This document shows positions 1-9,270 of a stretch of 28,367 nucleotides of DNA, in pieces. The number at the start of each line of letters is the position of its first letter. The stretch's first letter is position 1. Position numbers and translations under genes: made by a program. The stretch covers positions 1-28,367 of IMG/VR virus record IMGVR_UViG_3300037011_001005; one strand, written 5' to 3'. The stretch is from a virus. Below the pieces are notes generated by a model that searched no databases, was not told the origin of the DNA, and saw only the letters and a list, made by a program, of their open reading frames with translations.

Positions 1-2
1 AT

Positions 3-1505
3 ATAGGTATGGGTGGTACTTTGCTTATAACTGCCCCATTCGTGGCTTTGACTGGTTGGCTTGCCAAAACTATGAGTGATTTTGAACAATTAACAGTTTC
101 CTTTGAAACGATGCTTGGTTCTGCAGAAAAAGGTGCAAAATTAGTCGATGAAATGCTACAATTTGCTGCAAAAACGCCTTTTGAGATTAAGGAAATAGGT
201 CCAGCTGTTAAACAATTATTGGCCATGGGCTCATCTGCTGATGTTGTATTAGAAGAATTAAAAATGTTGGGTGACGTAGCAGCTGGGTTAAATATTCCTA
301 TAACAAGACTTGGTTTAAATTTTGGTCAAGTGCGCACTATTGGTAAATTAACAGGAAGGGAATTGAGGGATTTTGCAACGGCAGGTGTTCCTGTTTTAGA
401 TGAACTTGCTAAAAATTTAAAGGTGCCAAAATCAGAAATTGCTGAAATGGTAGAAAAAGGAAAAATAAGTTTTGATATGGTTTCTGATGCCTTTAAAAGT
501 ATGACCACCGGTAGTGGAAAATTTGCAAATCTTATGATTAAACAATCAGCCACACTTGGAGGTATTTGGTCAAATTTTAAAGATATGATAACCTTAACAG
601 CAATGAGTATGTCTACATATTTACTTCCAGCATTTAAAAAATTTGTTTCTATTTTACTTTATTTACAAGGAGTGTTTAAAAATAAACTTTCTCCTGAATT
701 AAAAGTAATATTATTTTGGTTCATGGCCATAGCTGCTATAATACCACCACTTTTAATAGGTTTATCCGCCTTTATAGGGATAGGTTTAATGATATCAAAA
801 GTATGGGCCATACTAACTATAGCTGCCACTGCCCACAATGTAGCAGTGAGTGCTATCCTTCTTAAATATGCCCTTTTAGCTGCTGGCTTTATAGCCATAA
901 TTGCTTTAATAATTCTTTTAACTGAAGATTTTTTATTGTATACCAAAGGACAAGATACCATGTTTGGAAAAATACTCCCACCATGGAAGTTCTTAAAAGA
1001 AGAGTTATTAACAGTGGTTGATGATGTCAAACTTTTGTGGAAAACTTTTAAAATGTTTTTTGAGGATATGAATAATTGGATTGATGATAGTTTTATAGGG
1101 CTTTTAAAATATTTTGATTTAGCAAAGAATTTTATATTGGGTATTGGAAAGTTTAAAAAAGGTGGTTCATCTTTAGAAAGTATGTTTGAATCACCAACAA
1201 TGGGCAGTGAATTACCTTTTGGTGCAAAAGAAAGTACAGGCAGGTTTAATCCCTTTAAAGTACCTGACACTATAACTCCTGAACTACCAGTTGGTGCCTT
1301 AAATAGAGCAAGTGAAACTGGTTATTATAACCCGTCAAATGTTATTAAACAAATAAATGTAAATAGTAATATAAATACTTATGTGCCTGTAGGTACACCA
1401 GCAGTACAAATGGAAGCATTAAACAAACAAGCAAAACTATCAGTCAAAGAAACATTTAATATGGAACTTAGAAACATATTACGAGTGTCGCCAGAGGTTG
1501 AATAA
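3..1505 (+). CDS. Phage tail tape measure protein (5' partial)
   Basis: Tape measure proteins set tail length and sit in the tail tube lumen. The visible part is about 500 residues. It begins with a hydrophobic stretch followed by SDFEQ and a helical segment typical of the conserved tape-measure N-terminal domain (roughly residues 20-210, including FAAKTPFEI and GRELRDFATAGVPVLDELA). Several hydrophobic, membrane-like helices follow at about residues 233-310, then a polar, Gly/Pro-rich C-terminal part. The reading frame is open to the left edge, and the Met at base 9 falls just before the hydrophobic segment, where homologues already have upstream sequence. The true start is therefore probably outside the window. 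It is the first of the tail genes read here and is followed directly by baseplate genes, the usual order in contractile-tailed phages. Family assignment is firm; the complete length is unknown. Confidence 0.85.
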   Translation: MGMGGTLLITAPFVALTGWLAKTMSDFEQLTVSFETMLGSAEKGAKLVDEMLQFAAKTPFEIKEIGPAVKQLLAMGSSADVVLEELKMLGDVAAGLNIPITRLGLNFGQVRTIGKLTGRELRDFATAGVPVLDELAKNLKVPKSEIAEMVEKGKISFDMVSDAFKSMTTGSGKFANLMIKQSATLGGIWSNFKDMITLTAMSMSTYLLPAFKKFVSILLYLQGVFKNKLSPELKVILFWFMAIAAIIPPLLIGLSAFIGIGLMISKVWAILTIAATAHNVAVSAILLKYALLAAGFIAIIALIILLTEDFLLYTKGQDTMFGKILPPWKFLKEELLTVVDDVKLLWKTFKMFFEDMNNWIDDSFIGLLKYFDLAKNFILGIGKFKKGGSSLESMFESPTMGSELPFGAKESTGRFNPFKVPDTITPELPVGALNRASETGYYNPSNVIKQINVNSNINTYVPVGTPAVQMEALNKQAKLSVKETFNMELRNILRVSPEVE

Positions 1506-1506
1506 T

Positions 1507-2142
1507 ATGATTAGTATAATAGCAGGAAAAAAATCACCAACCTTTATAGATGGAATAGATATAGATGCCACCCTAAGTGAAGGGCATGATTATTCTAACA
1601 CCATAACATCATATCCTATAGAGAAGGGGTCTGACATTACAGACCACGTTAAACAAAGTCCAGAGGAGTACAGTATAGAAGCTATTACCTCTAATACACC
1701 TGTCAAATTCATAAGTGAATCTATTAGGGGAGTAATTTCTAATGTAGATTTAGATAAAAGGAAACAAAATACATTTGCTACTCTTTTAGGTTATGCTGGG
1801 TATTCATTGCCAAAACAAAAAGGTGTAGAACTAAATAAAATATCAGATCCAGTTTTATTAACTATAGTTACAGGTTTAAGGGTATACAATGATATGATTA
1901 TTTCCTCTATATCCTTTCCTATAGGAATAAATACAGGTGATGCCCTTAACTATACAATAAAGTTTAAAAAGGTTACTTTTTTAACGGTTGGTATAACATA
2001 TACTACAAAAGTAAATACGGCAAATGGAAAAGCCCCAAATGTAAAAAATCAGGCACAGAAAACAGAAAAAACAGGAAAGCAGGAAACTAAAACAACAACA
2101 AGTATTCTACAAAAAAGTTTAAACTATATTTTAGGAAAATAA
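1507..2142 (+). CDS. Dit-like phage tail/baseplate protein
   Basis: The protein has 211 residues. The first two thirds contain the pattern seen in Dit-like N-terminal domains of myovirus baseplate proteins: an opening strand with a Y-P-I-E block followed by ITDHV and a Pro-containing strand (about residues 35-60). A Lys/Thr/Gln-rich tail of about 45 residues follows (from KVNTANGKAPN onward), probably disordered. Such proteins connect the tail tube or tape-measure end to the baseplate hub. The frame also has a TTG at 1498, but the ATG at 1507 is preceded by AGAGG at a good distance, so I use the ATG. It follows the tape measure gene with no gap. The assignment rests on motif pattern and gene order; it could also be called a hub-associated protein of unknown detail. 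Confidence 0.6.
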   Translation: MISIIAGKKSPTFIDGIDIDATLSEGHDYSNTITSYPIEKGSDITDHVKQSPEEYSIEAITSNTPVKFISESIRGVISNVDLDKRKQNTFATLLGYAGYSLPKQKGVELNKISDPVLLTIVTGLRVYNDMIISSISFPIGINTGDALNYTIKFKKVTFLTVGITYTTKVNTANGKAPNVKNQAQKTEKTGKQETKTTTSILQKSLNYILGK

Positions 2143-2143
2143 T

Positions 2144-2461
2144 ATGTTAGAAATACCCTTTAAAAATTTTTCGTCGTTTACAGAAGATATTACCCTTGAT
2201 GGTAAGCCCTACATTTTTGAATTTAATTTTAATTCAAGAGGAGATTTCTGGACATTGTCTTTATACGATAGAGAACAACACCCTTTATTAGAAGGAAGAA
2301 AAATTGTATTAAATTATGAATTAATAAAACAATTCACTGATGAAAGAATGCCACCAAATTTTCTTTTTTCTATTGATTCATCACTAACCAATTTTAGTGA
2401 TTTAGTGCAAGATGATTTTTTAAATGGACGTGCATTTTTAATTTACAATGGAGAAACATAA
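2144..2461 (+). CDS. Phage baseplate plug protein (Pam3 gp18-like)
   Basis: A 105-residue protein with the pattern of the small baseplate plug family seen in cyanophage Pam3 and many myoviruses: an N-terminal EIPF, a beta strand pair around GKPYIFEFNFNSRGDFWTLSLYD (cut here: key residues are F-N-x-R-x-D-F-W), and a C-terminal strand ending in AFLIYNGE. These proteins fill the centre of the hub next to the tube. The gene begins one base after the upstream stop and its last base overlaps the ATG of the next gene (hub protein), so the pair is probably translationally coupled. The family is known for low sequence identity, so the call rests on length, motif and position between the Dit-like and hub genes. 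Confidence 0.65.
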   Translation: MLEIPFKNFSSFTEDITLDGKPYIFEFNFNSRGDFWTLSLYDREQHPLLEGRKIVLNYELIKQFTDERMPPNFLFSIDSSLTNFSDLVQDDFLNGRAFLIYNGET

Positions 2462-3351
2462 TGCCCCAGTTATTTAAAAGAGTGATAGAAGCATCTTTTT
2501 TAAAGTATAACAATCAAGTTATGTCTGGGCCCTTTGTCACAAATGAAATAGTTACAATAAAAAATTTTAGAATGTCTTTTGATATTAAAAAAACTTCATC
2601 AACTGATCCAAATACCTGTACCTTTACTGCCTATAATCTTTCTAATAATACAACACAAAAATTAAATGATGATAAAGGTTTATTGACAATAAAGGCGGGT
2701 TATGAAAAAGCTAACAATATAGAAACAATATTTATTGGAAATGTTTCATTAACAAAAATAATTAAAGATTCCACAGAAACCATAGTCACTATAGAAGCAA
2801 GAGATGGTGAATTACCTTTATTGATCACAAGAGATTCTATATCATTTAAAGAAGGTATCACTGTAAAACAAATATTAAAATCAATAATAAAAAAATTTGG
2901 AATTGCCATTAAAACAAACATCGAGGAAGTAAATTTTATTAATAAAAATTACTCAAGTGGCTTTGCTTATATGGGTGAATTAAAAGGGCTTTTAGATAAG
3001 TTAGCAAAAGATGCTGGACTATCCTGGTCAATACAAAATAACGAATTAAAAATATACAACAAAAACAGTACAGATAAATCAACACAAATAATAGTTAATC
3101 AAAATACTGGCTTAATAGGGGCACCTGAAAAAATAAAGTTTAAAAAAACAAGTGTAACAAATGAGATTGAAGTAAATGGCTATATTGTAAATTTCTTACT
3201 TCAGCCTAAAGCAGAACCAGGAGGAAGTATGCTTTTATCAAGTCAAAATGTTGGAGATAACAAAGAATTTAAAATAGAAACAGTGGCTCATGTGGGTGAT
3301 AATTTTGATGGTGACTTTAAAACAACAGCAGAGGTAACAGAAATTGGCTAA
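2461..3351 (+). CDS. Baseplate hub protein (gpD/gp44-like)
   Basis: A 296-residue beta-rich protein resembling hub proteins of Mu, P2 and E217 type, which form the trimer that holds the central spike. Visible blocks are an N-terminal beta domain with repeated strand patterns (FRMSFDIKKTSS, then NTCTFTAYNLSNNT), a barrel-like middle segment (IETIFIGNVS, IVTIEARDGE), and a LysM-like or swapped helix-strand part (GITVKQILKSIIKKFGI, then LKGLLDKLAKDAGLSWSI). The last portion contains KFKKTSVTNEIEVNGYIVNF and the sequence VAHVGDNFDGDF, typical of the hub C-terminus where the peptide-swap loop sits. It overlaps the plug gene by one base and the spike gene by eight. Assignment is strong from both sequence pattern and order. 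Confidence 0.75.
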   Translation: MPQLFKRVIEASFLKYNNQVMSGPFVTNEIVTIKNFRMSFDIKKTSSTDPNTCTFTAYNLSNNTTQKLNDDKGLLTIKAGYEKANNIETIFIGNVSLTKIIKDSTETIVTIEARDGELPLLITRDSISFKEGITVKQILKSIIKKFGIAIKTNIEEVNFINKNYSSGFAYMGELKGLLDKLAKDAGLSWSIQNNELKIYNKNSTDKSTQIIVNQNTGLIGAPEKIKFKKTSVTNEIEVNGYIVNFLLQPKAEPGGSMLLSSQNVGDNKEFKIETVAHVGDNFDGDFKTTAEVTEIG

Positions 3352-4060
3352 TAACAATTCAACACCAACTTTAGCTGAAGCATTGAAAGTATTTTTTGAT
3401 TCCAGATTGGCAGAGGTATTACACACCTGTCTACCTGGCAAGATAAAGGAGTATGATGCCAAAAAAAGGAAAGCAACAGTCATGCCTTTACTTAAAAGAA
3501 AATACCTGGATGGCAAAATAATAGAATTTAAACCAATTGATTCTGTACCCGTTATATTTTATGGGGCAGGTACTGCTCTTTTAAGATTACCTGAAAGCCA
3601 ATTAAAAAATCAATCTTGTTTATTGTTATTTACAGAAAGGGCTATTGATAGTTGGCTTTCAAAGGGAGAGATAACAGAACCTGGCTGTACCCGGAAATTT
3701 GATTTAAGTGATGCGGTTGCTATAGTGGGATTAAATTCTTTTAATCCTAAAGATAAGGATGTGGGTGGTGATGATTTAACTTTACAATATAATAACTCTT
3801 TTGTAAAAATAAAAAAGAATGGTAATATTGAAATGGGAATAAGCACCTTTAAAAAGTTGTTAACAGAGGAAGTAAAAAATATTTTTAATAATCATGTTCA
3901 CAATTTTATAGCAGCACCCAGTGGGTCATTTTCAACATCTACACCAGCCAGTGTCACACCTACTATATTACCTCCTCCAGCTCCTCCAGGTGGAGCTATA
4001 GCACTATTTGGAAGTGCTATAACAGATTTGGATATGACTTCCATAGTAAAGGCGGAATAA
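3344..4060 (+). CDS. Baseplate central spike protein (Gp138/gp45-like)
   Basis: A 238-residue protein with the Gp138-type OB-fold N-terminal region: GKIKEYDAKKRKATVMPL, then DGKIIEFKPIDSVPVIF, LRLPESQLKNQSCLLLFTER and a block RKFDLSDAVAIVG. A beta stretch follows, then NNHVHNF, an H-x-H pair of the kind that binds iron at the tip of several contractile-tail spikes, then a Pro/Ser/Thr-rich tail. The trimer pierces the outer membrane or cell surface at contraction. The start is a TTG at 3344; it is preceded by GAGG nine bases upstream and lies inside the end of the hub gene, so coupling is likely. The iron-binding role of the H-x-H here is inferred, and its position relative to the tip is not certain. 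Confidence 0.75.
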   Translation: MANNNSTPTLAEALKVFFDSRLAEVLHTCLPGKIKEYDAKKRKATVMPLLKRKYLDGKIIEFKPIDSVPVIFYGAGTALLRLPESQLKNQSCLLLFTERAIDSWLSKGEITEPGCTRKFDLSDAVAIVGLNSFNPKDKDVGGDDLTLQYNNSFVKIKKNGNIEMGISTFKKLLTEEVKNIFNNHVHNFIAAPSGSFSTSTPASVTPTILPPPAPPGGAIALFGSAITDLDMTSIVKAE

Positions 4061-4062
4061 AT

Positions 4063-4422
4063 ATGAAAGATTTAAAATTAGAAATAGAAAGCCATGATTT
4101 ATTTTTTAATAGTAAAGGTGATATTGTTTTTATAGAGGATGATGAATATATACAACAGAAATTAAAAATAAAACTAAGATTCTTTTTTAAAGAGTGGTTT
4201 TTAGATTCTACAAAAGGTGTTGATTTTTATCAAACTATATTTAAGAAGGGCACTCCTTTAGAAACTATTGATACACTTATAAAAGCAACAATCGCTGAGG
4301 TGGAAGAAGTAATTGAAATATTGTCATACTCTTCTTATTTTGTAAATAGAAAATTCTCTGTTGTTTTTAATATAAAAACGATATATGGCCAAATAACTTT
4401 AAACGAGGAATTTAATATATGA
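4063..4422 (+). CDS. gp25-like baseplate wedge protein
   Basis: A 119-residue protein of the gp25/GpW-like wedge family (also seen as DUF2634), which forms part of the sheath initiator and wedge core. Features are a GDIVFIEDDEYIQQKLKIKL segment (Asp-Ile strand followed by the helix), RFFFKEWFLDSTKGVDFYQTIF (the strongly conserved Trp-Phe-Leu-D-x-x-x-G-V-D-Y block) and a C-terminal beta pair ending in TLNEEF. Length is normal for the family. The stop codon overlaps the start of the baseplate J gene in an ATGA arrangement, and the two proteins contact each other in known baseplates. Confidence 0.85.
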   Translation: MKDLKLEIESHDLFFNSKGDIVFIEDDEYIQQKLKIKLRFFFKEWFLDSTKGVDFYQTIFKKGTPLETIDTLIKATIAEVEEVIEILSYSSYFVNRKFSVVFNIKTIYGQITLNEEFNI

Positions 4423-5855
4423 CATTCGGCATAACTCCAAATGGTTTTTCTATAAAAAGATTACCTAATATTGTAGATGATATTAATGCTCAATTAAAAG
4501 ATAAATTTGGGCAGATAGATACCTCTCCCGAATCCGTTACAGGGCAATTTGTTGGTATAGTCAGTCAATTATATACTGATTTATGGGAACAAATGGGTGT
4601 CATTTATAGTTCACAACATCCATCTGAGGCAGCAAAAATTCAGTTAGATTACATTGGAGAATTTAATGGATTGACAAGACTTCCAGCTATTAGTTCAAAA
4701 GTAGAAGTTGGATGTAATGGTTCTATAGGAACTATTGTGTCTATTGGTACTCAAGCCAAATCAGCAATGACTGGTGATTTTTTTCAAGTAATAACAATAG
4801 GAACTATAACAAATAAGGAAGTTATAAAAACATATATCCGTGTTGATTTAGTTGTAGATTTAACAGACTATCTTATTACTATAGGGACTGAAGATTATAT
4901 TTTTAATTCTGGTGTAAGTGCAACCAATGCTATAATTGCTCAGGGATTAAAGGCAATTATAGATGCTGATGTATCATCTGTTGTTGAGGTTAGTTATATG
5001 GGTGATGGTGATTTAATGTTAGAATCAAAAACAGCAAATGTTTTTGATTTTCTTATAGGAGATAATCTTTTATTTTTTACTCCAATTTTATTTGAGTCTA
5101 TAGAGCAGGGTCAAATATTGGTAAATGAAGATACTATAAATATTATAGAAACGCCATTAGGCGGTCTGGATGAAATAAACAATTTTCAGGAAGGTTCTAA
5201 GGGGAGAGCATTAGAAAGTGATGCTGAGTATAGAATAAGGAGGTTACAATCATTTCAAAAAGCTGGGGCTGGGAACTTAGAGGCAATAGTATCAAGAATG
5301 AAAAATGATATTGATGGGGTGGTCCAAGTGAAAGGTTTTGAAAATAGAAATGATGTTGTTGATGGTGATGGCAGACCACCCCACTCTATTGAAATTATTG
5401 TTGATGGTGGTTCTATTTCTGATATTGCTAATTTACTTTGGTTAATAAAAGGTGGTGGAATAAGAACACATTCATCTTCTGGCACTTATTATGATATTGT
5501 AGATAGTAATGGAGATTTACAAAGAATGTTTTTTTCAAGACCTATTCCAATGTATGCCTGGTTAAAAGTGACAGTGTCCCTATATGATGAAGAATTATTT
5601 CCTATAGATGGTATAAATCAAATTAAAAATAATCTTTTGGCTTATGGTAATAAATCAGACATTGGTCTTGATATTATACCACAAAGATTTTTTAGTTCTA
5701 TTTACATAGTGCCAGGTATTCTTGTACCAACAGTACAAGTGGCTATAACTGTCAACCCAGGAGGAATACCTGTTTATCAAACTACTCCAATTCCTATAAA
5801 TGATAATTGGATTGCAATTTTTAATTTGTCAAGAATACAAGTAACAGTTATTTAA
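4419..5855 (+). CDS. Baseplate J-like protein
   Basis: A 478-residue wedge protein of the baseplate J/gp6/gp47 family, which forms the ring around the hub. The N-terminal part has the usual helix-rich opening with FGQIDTSPESVTGQFVGIVS and QLDYIGEFNGLTRLPA (the L-D-x-x-G-x-x-x-G-x-x-R block at about residues 75-90). The middle has the G-R-x-x-E-S-D-x-x-Y-R-x-R segment (about residues 264-275) followed by a Gly/Ala-rich helix start AGAGNLEAIVSRM. The C-terminal domain is beta-rich and repeats Pro-Gly turns. It begins inside the end of the gp25-like gene. Family assignment is strong. Confidence 0.85.
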   Translation: MTFGITPNGFSIKRLPNIVDDINAQLKDKFGQIDTSPESVTGQFVGIVSQLYTDLWEQMGVIYSSQHPSEAAKIQLDYIGEFNGLTRLPAISSKVEVGCNGSIGTIVSIGTQAKSAMTGDFFQVITIGTITNKEVIKTYIRVDLVVDLTDYLITIGTEDYIFNSGVSATNAIIAQGLKAIIDADVSSVVEVSYMGDGDLMLESKTANVFDFLIGDNLLFFTPILFESIEQGQILVNEDTINIIETPLGGLDEINNFQEGSKGRALESDAEYRIRRLQSFQKAGAGNLEAIVSRMKNDIDGVVQVKGFENRNDVVDGDGRPPHSIEIIVDGGSISDIANLLWLIKGGGIRTHSSSGTYYDIVDSNGDLQRMFFSRPIPMYAWLKVTVSLYDEELFPIDGINQIKNNLLAYGNKSDIGLDIIPQRFFSSIYIVPGILVPTVQVAITVNPGGIPVYQTTPIPINDNWIAIFNLSRIQVTVI

Positions 5856-5867
5856 GGAGATTAAAAT

Positions 5868-6959
5868 ATGCCAAATGTAAAAAGAAGATGGTCGGGAAGC
5901 ACTTCATTTGGGGCAGTTCCAAATAGTGTCACTGTAGGGATTGATGATAATTGGGATTTAACAAAAACATTTTTAGTATTTTCAATTTCTACTCCAACAA
6001 ATGCAAACTATTATGAAGCGGCAGTTGTTTCTGGAAAAATTGTGCAAGGTTCGGGAACAAAAAACTTAGTTTTTGAACGTGCCTCAACAGGCGTTTATAT
6101 AGTCGTAAGTATAGAGTACACGGTGATAGAAATGGATGAAGCTATAGTGGTACATGGCTCATCAACCTTTACAAATAGTCAGACTGTAAAAACTATAACA
6201 ATAACTTCTGTTGATTTAACAAAAACATTTGTTATTACTTCTGGAAGGATTGCTGATAATGTCAGTGCAAATCCACAGCATTTTTTAATAACAGCAGTAT
6301 TAACAAATGCCACAACCTTGACATTAACAAGAGGTACAGCCCTTGGTGCACTATCTATAGAATATCAGATAATAACTATATCTGATATTAAATCTTTACA
6401 AACCAAGAGTGGTTCTATAACAAGTTCTGGGTCCAATATAACAGATGTGGCTATTACTTCTATAGATTTAAATAAAACTATTACTTTTTCCTATTTTTAT
6501 ACAACTTGTGCTACATTTCAAAGTAAACATAATAGAGAAGGGCATTTAACAAGTGATATAAATCTACGATTAGAAGCATATACTAATATTGCCACTAATA
6601 CTCTTTATTATTATGTTTACATTATTGAATTTGCATCCTCAAATGTATATAGAGGACGTACATCCATGCCATCTGGAAACACTGTGGTAACAGTAAATAT
6701 TGGTGGTACAGTTGATTTGACAAAAACTTTAGCAAAATTATGTGGTTCATATTGTTGTTGGACGGAAGCGAATGCCAGTGCTCAAGATAGTGGTGATTCA
6801 CCTTTTAGAACTTCCATGTACTTATCTACAACAGTTTTAAATGCCACAAGAGGAAAAACTGGTATTGCTGGATATTTTGCCTGGGAGGTAATTGAATTTA
6901 CAAAAATATCAGTACCTGTGTTCAGAAGAAGAAGATTTATTGCTTTTACACGTAAATAA
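5868..6959 (+). CDS. Virion protein with four tandem ~85-residue beta repeats
   Basis: A 363-residue protein that I do not recognise as a named family. It consists almost entirely of four tandem repeats of 83-86 residues. Each repeat has a D-L-(T/N)-K-T motif (starting at residues 30, 116, 200 and 283) preceded by alternating hydrophobic and Thr residues, and each closes with an aromatic strand containing Y-x-(V/I) and often E-F or E-Y (residues 77-87, 161-170, 246-255, 336-344). The last ~15 residues are basic (FRRRRF). No signal peptide is seen. A strong AAGGAG site precedes the ATG. Sitting between baseplate J and a fibre gene, it is probably an exposed baseplate or fibre component, possibly receptor binding. 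That role is inferred from context and repeat architecture only. Confidence 0.6.
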   Translation: MPNVKRRWSGSTSFGAVPNSVTVGIDDNWDLTKTFLVFSISTPTNANYYEAAVVSGKIVQGSGTKNLVFERASTGVYIVVSIEYTVIEMDEAIVVHGSSTFTNSQTVKTITITSVDLTKTFVITSGRIADNVSANPQHFLITAVLTNATTLTLTRGTALGALSIEYQIITISDIKSLQTKSGSITSSGSNITDVAITSIDLNKTITFSYFYTTCATFQSKHNREGHLTSDINLRLEAYTNIATNTLYYYVYIIEFASSNVYRGRTSMPSGNTVVTVNIGGTVDLTKTLAKLCGSYCCWTEANASAQDSGDSPFRTSMYLSTTVLNATRGKTGIAGYFAWEVIEFTKISVPVFRRRRFIAFTRK

Positions 6960-6975
6960 AAGATAGGAGATTTTT

Positions 6976-9270
6976 ATGCCTTTACAATTTTCAAGAAAAT
7001 ATGCCGAATCATGTCTGATCAATTTTATGCTTTTTAAAATTGATGGGATTGATTTAAAATCAGATGCCACCTTTGCCACCGGAGATATAAAAATATCAAA
7101 GGATGAAGGGGCAGAAGTAAACACAACTAATTTACCTGTTGACAACGGGCAAGGGTATTCTTTGACATTAACAGGTGCCGAAATAACGGCAAAAAGAATA
7201 ACTCTTTACATTGTAGACCAAGGAACAAAGGTGTGGCTTGATGAATTTTTTGTCATAGAAACTTATGGTCATACCTCAGCCATGCACTGTTTTAATATGG
7301 ACTATGATTTTTCAGACCATATAGAACAATTAAAAATTAAATCTTTGTCATTAATAGCAGTAGATGAACCTGCCTTAACTGTAAAGTCAACATCTATTGT
7401 TGCAGGTTCAAAACCAGCTATTGATATATTGGGAGTTAATAACAGCCCTGGAATTTTAATAACAGGTGGAGTGACAGGTAATGGAATAGAATTTAAAGGT
7501 GGTGCCACTTCTGGTGATGGAGTAAAAATAGATGCTCCTCAAGGACATGGATTACATATTGTAAATAACAAAGATGTTCCAGTTGTTAAAATTTTAGGGG
7601 CAGGAGAAGGTTTAAATATAGCTGGGGTTGATGATAATCCAGCAGTTCATCTTATTGGAAATGGTATGGCGCCTGGTATGTTAATTAAGGGTGGTGATGG
7701 ACAAGGTGGTCATGGACTTTCTTTACAAGGAGGAACTGATTTGAGTTATGAAACTGCTGGTTTACATTGTGAAAGTGGCGGTGAAAATGCAATAGGTGTT
7801 ATGATAGAGGATGGGGTGAAAATAATAGCAAATAATGATATCGGCGTAATTGTTGGATCAGATGGTGTTGGTCTTATGATTGCTGGCATAGCAAATTCAG
7901 CAGTACAATTGTTTAGTACAGAAGGAGAAAATACAAATCCTGTTGTTAAAATAAGTTGTGGTAATAATGGTACAGTTCCGGGTCTTGAGATAAATGGTGG
8001 TGCTGAATCACCAGCTGTAAAATTAAATGGTGGCTTACCTCTCTCCCCCGAAGGTGTCAGTGGTCCTGGCCTATTTATAGAAGCTGGAAATATTATGGGC
8101 AGTGGTGATGCCCCTGGTTTCTTAGTAAGGGGCTTTAAAAACGGAAGTGCTGTAGAATTAGTGCCAGGTCTTTTAGGAGATGGAATATCAATAGAAGGTG
8201 GCCAGACAAGTGGTGATGGAATTAATATAGTGACTACATTAGGGCATGGTGTTTCTATTACTGCTGATGGGGAAAATAAAAATGGCATTGATGTACAGGC
8301 AGAAGGAAGTGGCAGCATAGGCTTAAAAGCCACAGGAATAACAAGTGACATAAGTGTAAAGGAGATAGGGCCATCTTTTGATATAGATGAAGTAACAAAT
8401 GCTGGTGTATTAGATGTTCTTAAAAAAATTGTTGATGACAGTGGTGGTGATACATATAATGCTGAAACAGATAGTTTGCACAATATGTTATCAGCATATA
8501 ATATTGGTTCTGGCGTGGCAAGAGAAAGTTCAGTACTTGCTATACAAAATAATACCAGACTTTCTACTTCTATACCATCAATATTCTTTATTCCTTTTGC
8601 TGGTTATGATGTGTATGAAATAATCATTAATTTTTATGACACAGACGGCAATATGGAGGACCCAGATTTTGAGGAATTTGCAATTTCAATGCAAACAGTA
8701 CAGGCCATAAATAAGAATGCTTTACTGTTTAAGGATAAACTTTTATTAAACCCACTTGACAATGCCACTGTTTTTACAGGGTATAAGAAAATGGAAAGAT
8801 TGTCTGTTGGAAGATTTTTCTGTTTTGTAATGATTGGTTTTGAGGAGCCAGAAACACAATTAAATTATGATTTTGCTTGTGGTGAAAATGATGTTGAATT
8901 ACACTATGGTAGATCAAATTTAATTTCAGAAAAATCGAAAGAAACAGTGGAGTTATCAGACACAGATACAAATAAACAAATTATTGCCACTTCTATAAAA
9001 GACCAGGATGTATCAAGTGTCACTCCTATATTTGGAAGTATACACACTGATATTATATCTAATTTTGCTACTATTCCAGCAGATGTAATGGAAAGTTTAA
9101 TAGATGGCATATCATTAACCACTGTAATGGAACTTGCTTTAGCAATGGTAAATGGCAGAATAAGAAAGGATTATCCAGAGGTTGGTGATTTAACTTTTTA
9201 TAAAAGAGATAATGCCACTATATTAACTGTAACCCATACTACCGCCTCAGAAAGAATAAGAAATGTCTAA
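6976..9270 (+). CDS. Large tail fibre-like protein with beta-solenoid repeats
   Basis: A 764-residue protein. Residues 1-110 form an N-terminal domain starting PLQFSRKYAE and containing TATGDIKISKDEG-like and DQGTKVWLDEFFVIETYG segments, a pattern seen in N-terminal parts of other phage structural proteins. Residues about 120-470 are a long run of irregular Gly-rich units such as GNGIEFKGGATSGDGVKI and GDGISIEGGQTSGDGINI, with a hydrophobic-x-hydrophobic strand every 10-18 residues, which indicates a parallel beta-solenoid. The last ~280 residues are a non-repetitive mixed domain ending in MELALAMVNGRIRKDYPEVG and a Thr-rich strand. It has a GGAG site upstream and overlaps the next gene by eight bases. 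It is most likely a fibre or tailspike-like protein; no enzymatic motif is evident. Confidence 0.65.
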   Translation: MPLQFSRKYAESCLINFMLFKIDGIDLKSDATFATGDIKISKDEGAEVNTTNLPVDNGQGYSLTLTGAEITAKRITLYIVDQGTKVWLDEFFVIETYGHTSAMHCFNMDYDFSDHIEQLKIKSLSLIAVDEPALTVKSTSIVAGSKPAIDILGVNNSPGILITGGVTGNGIEFKGGATSGDGVKIDAPQGHGLHIVNNKDVPVVKILGAGEGLNIAGVDDNPAVHLIGNGMAPGMLIKGGDGQGGHGLSLQGGTDLSYETAGLHCESGGENAIGVMIEDGVKIIANNDIGVIVGSDGVGLMIAGIANSAVQLFSTEGENTNPVVKISCGNNGTVPGLEINGGAESPAVKLNGGLPLSPEGVSGPGLFIEAGNIMGSGDAPGFLVRGFKNGSAVELVPGLLGDGISIEGGQTSGDGINIVTTLGHGVSITADGENKNGIDVQAEGSGSIGLKATGITSDISVKEIGPSFDIDEVTNAGVLDVLKKIVDDSGGDTYNAETDSLHNMLSAYNIGSGVARESSVLAIQNNTRLSTSIPSIFFIPFAGYDVYEIIINFYDTDGNMEDPDFEEFAISMQTVQAINKNALLFKDKLLLNPLDNATVFTGYKKMERLSVGRFFCFVMIGFEEPETQLNYDFACGENDVELHYGRSNLISEKSKETVELSDTDTNKQIIATSIKDQDVSSVTPIFGSIHTDIISNFATIPADVMESLIDGISLTTVMELALAMVNGRIRKDYPEVGDLTFYKRDNATILTVTHTTASERIRNV

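Noticed and set aside
659-1270. A 203-codon minus-strand frame inside the tape measure gene
   Set aside because: Antisense to a clear tape measure protein, no family pattern and no ribosome binding site.
7746-8483. A 245-codon open frame on the minus strand inside the fibre gene
   Set aside because: It lies entirely antisense to the Gly-rich solenoid repeats, where repeat codons give few stops on the other strand; it has no binding site and is Pro/Ser-rich in a way that mirrors the Gly codons.
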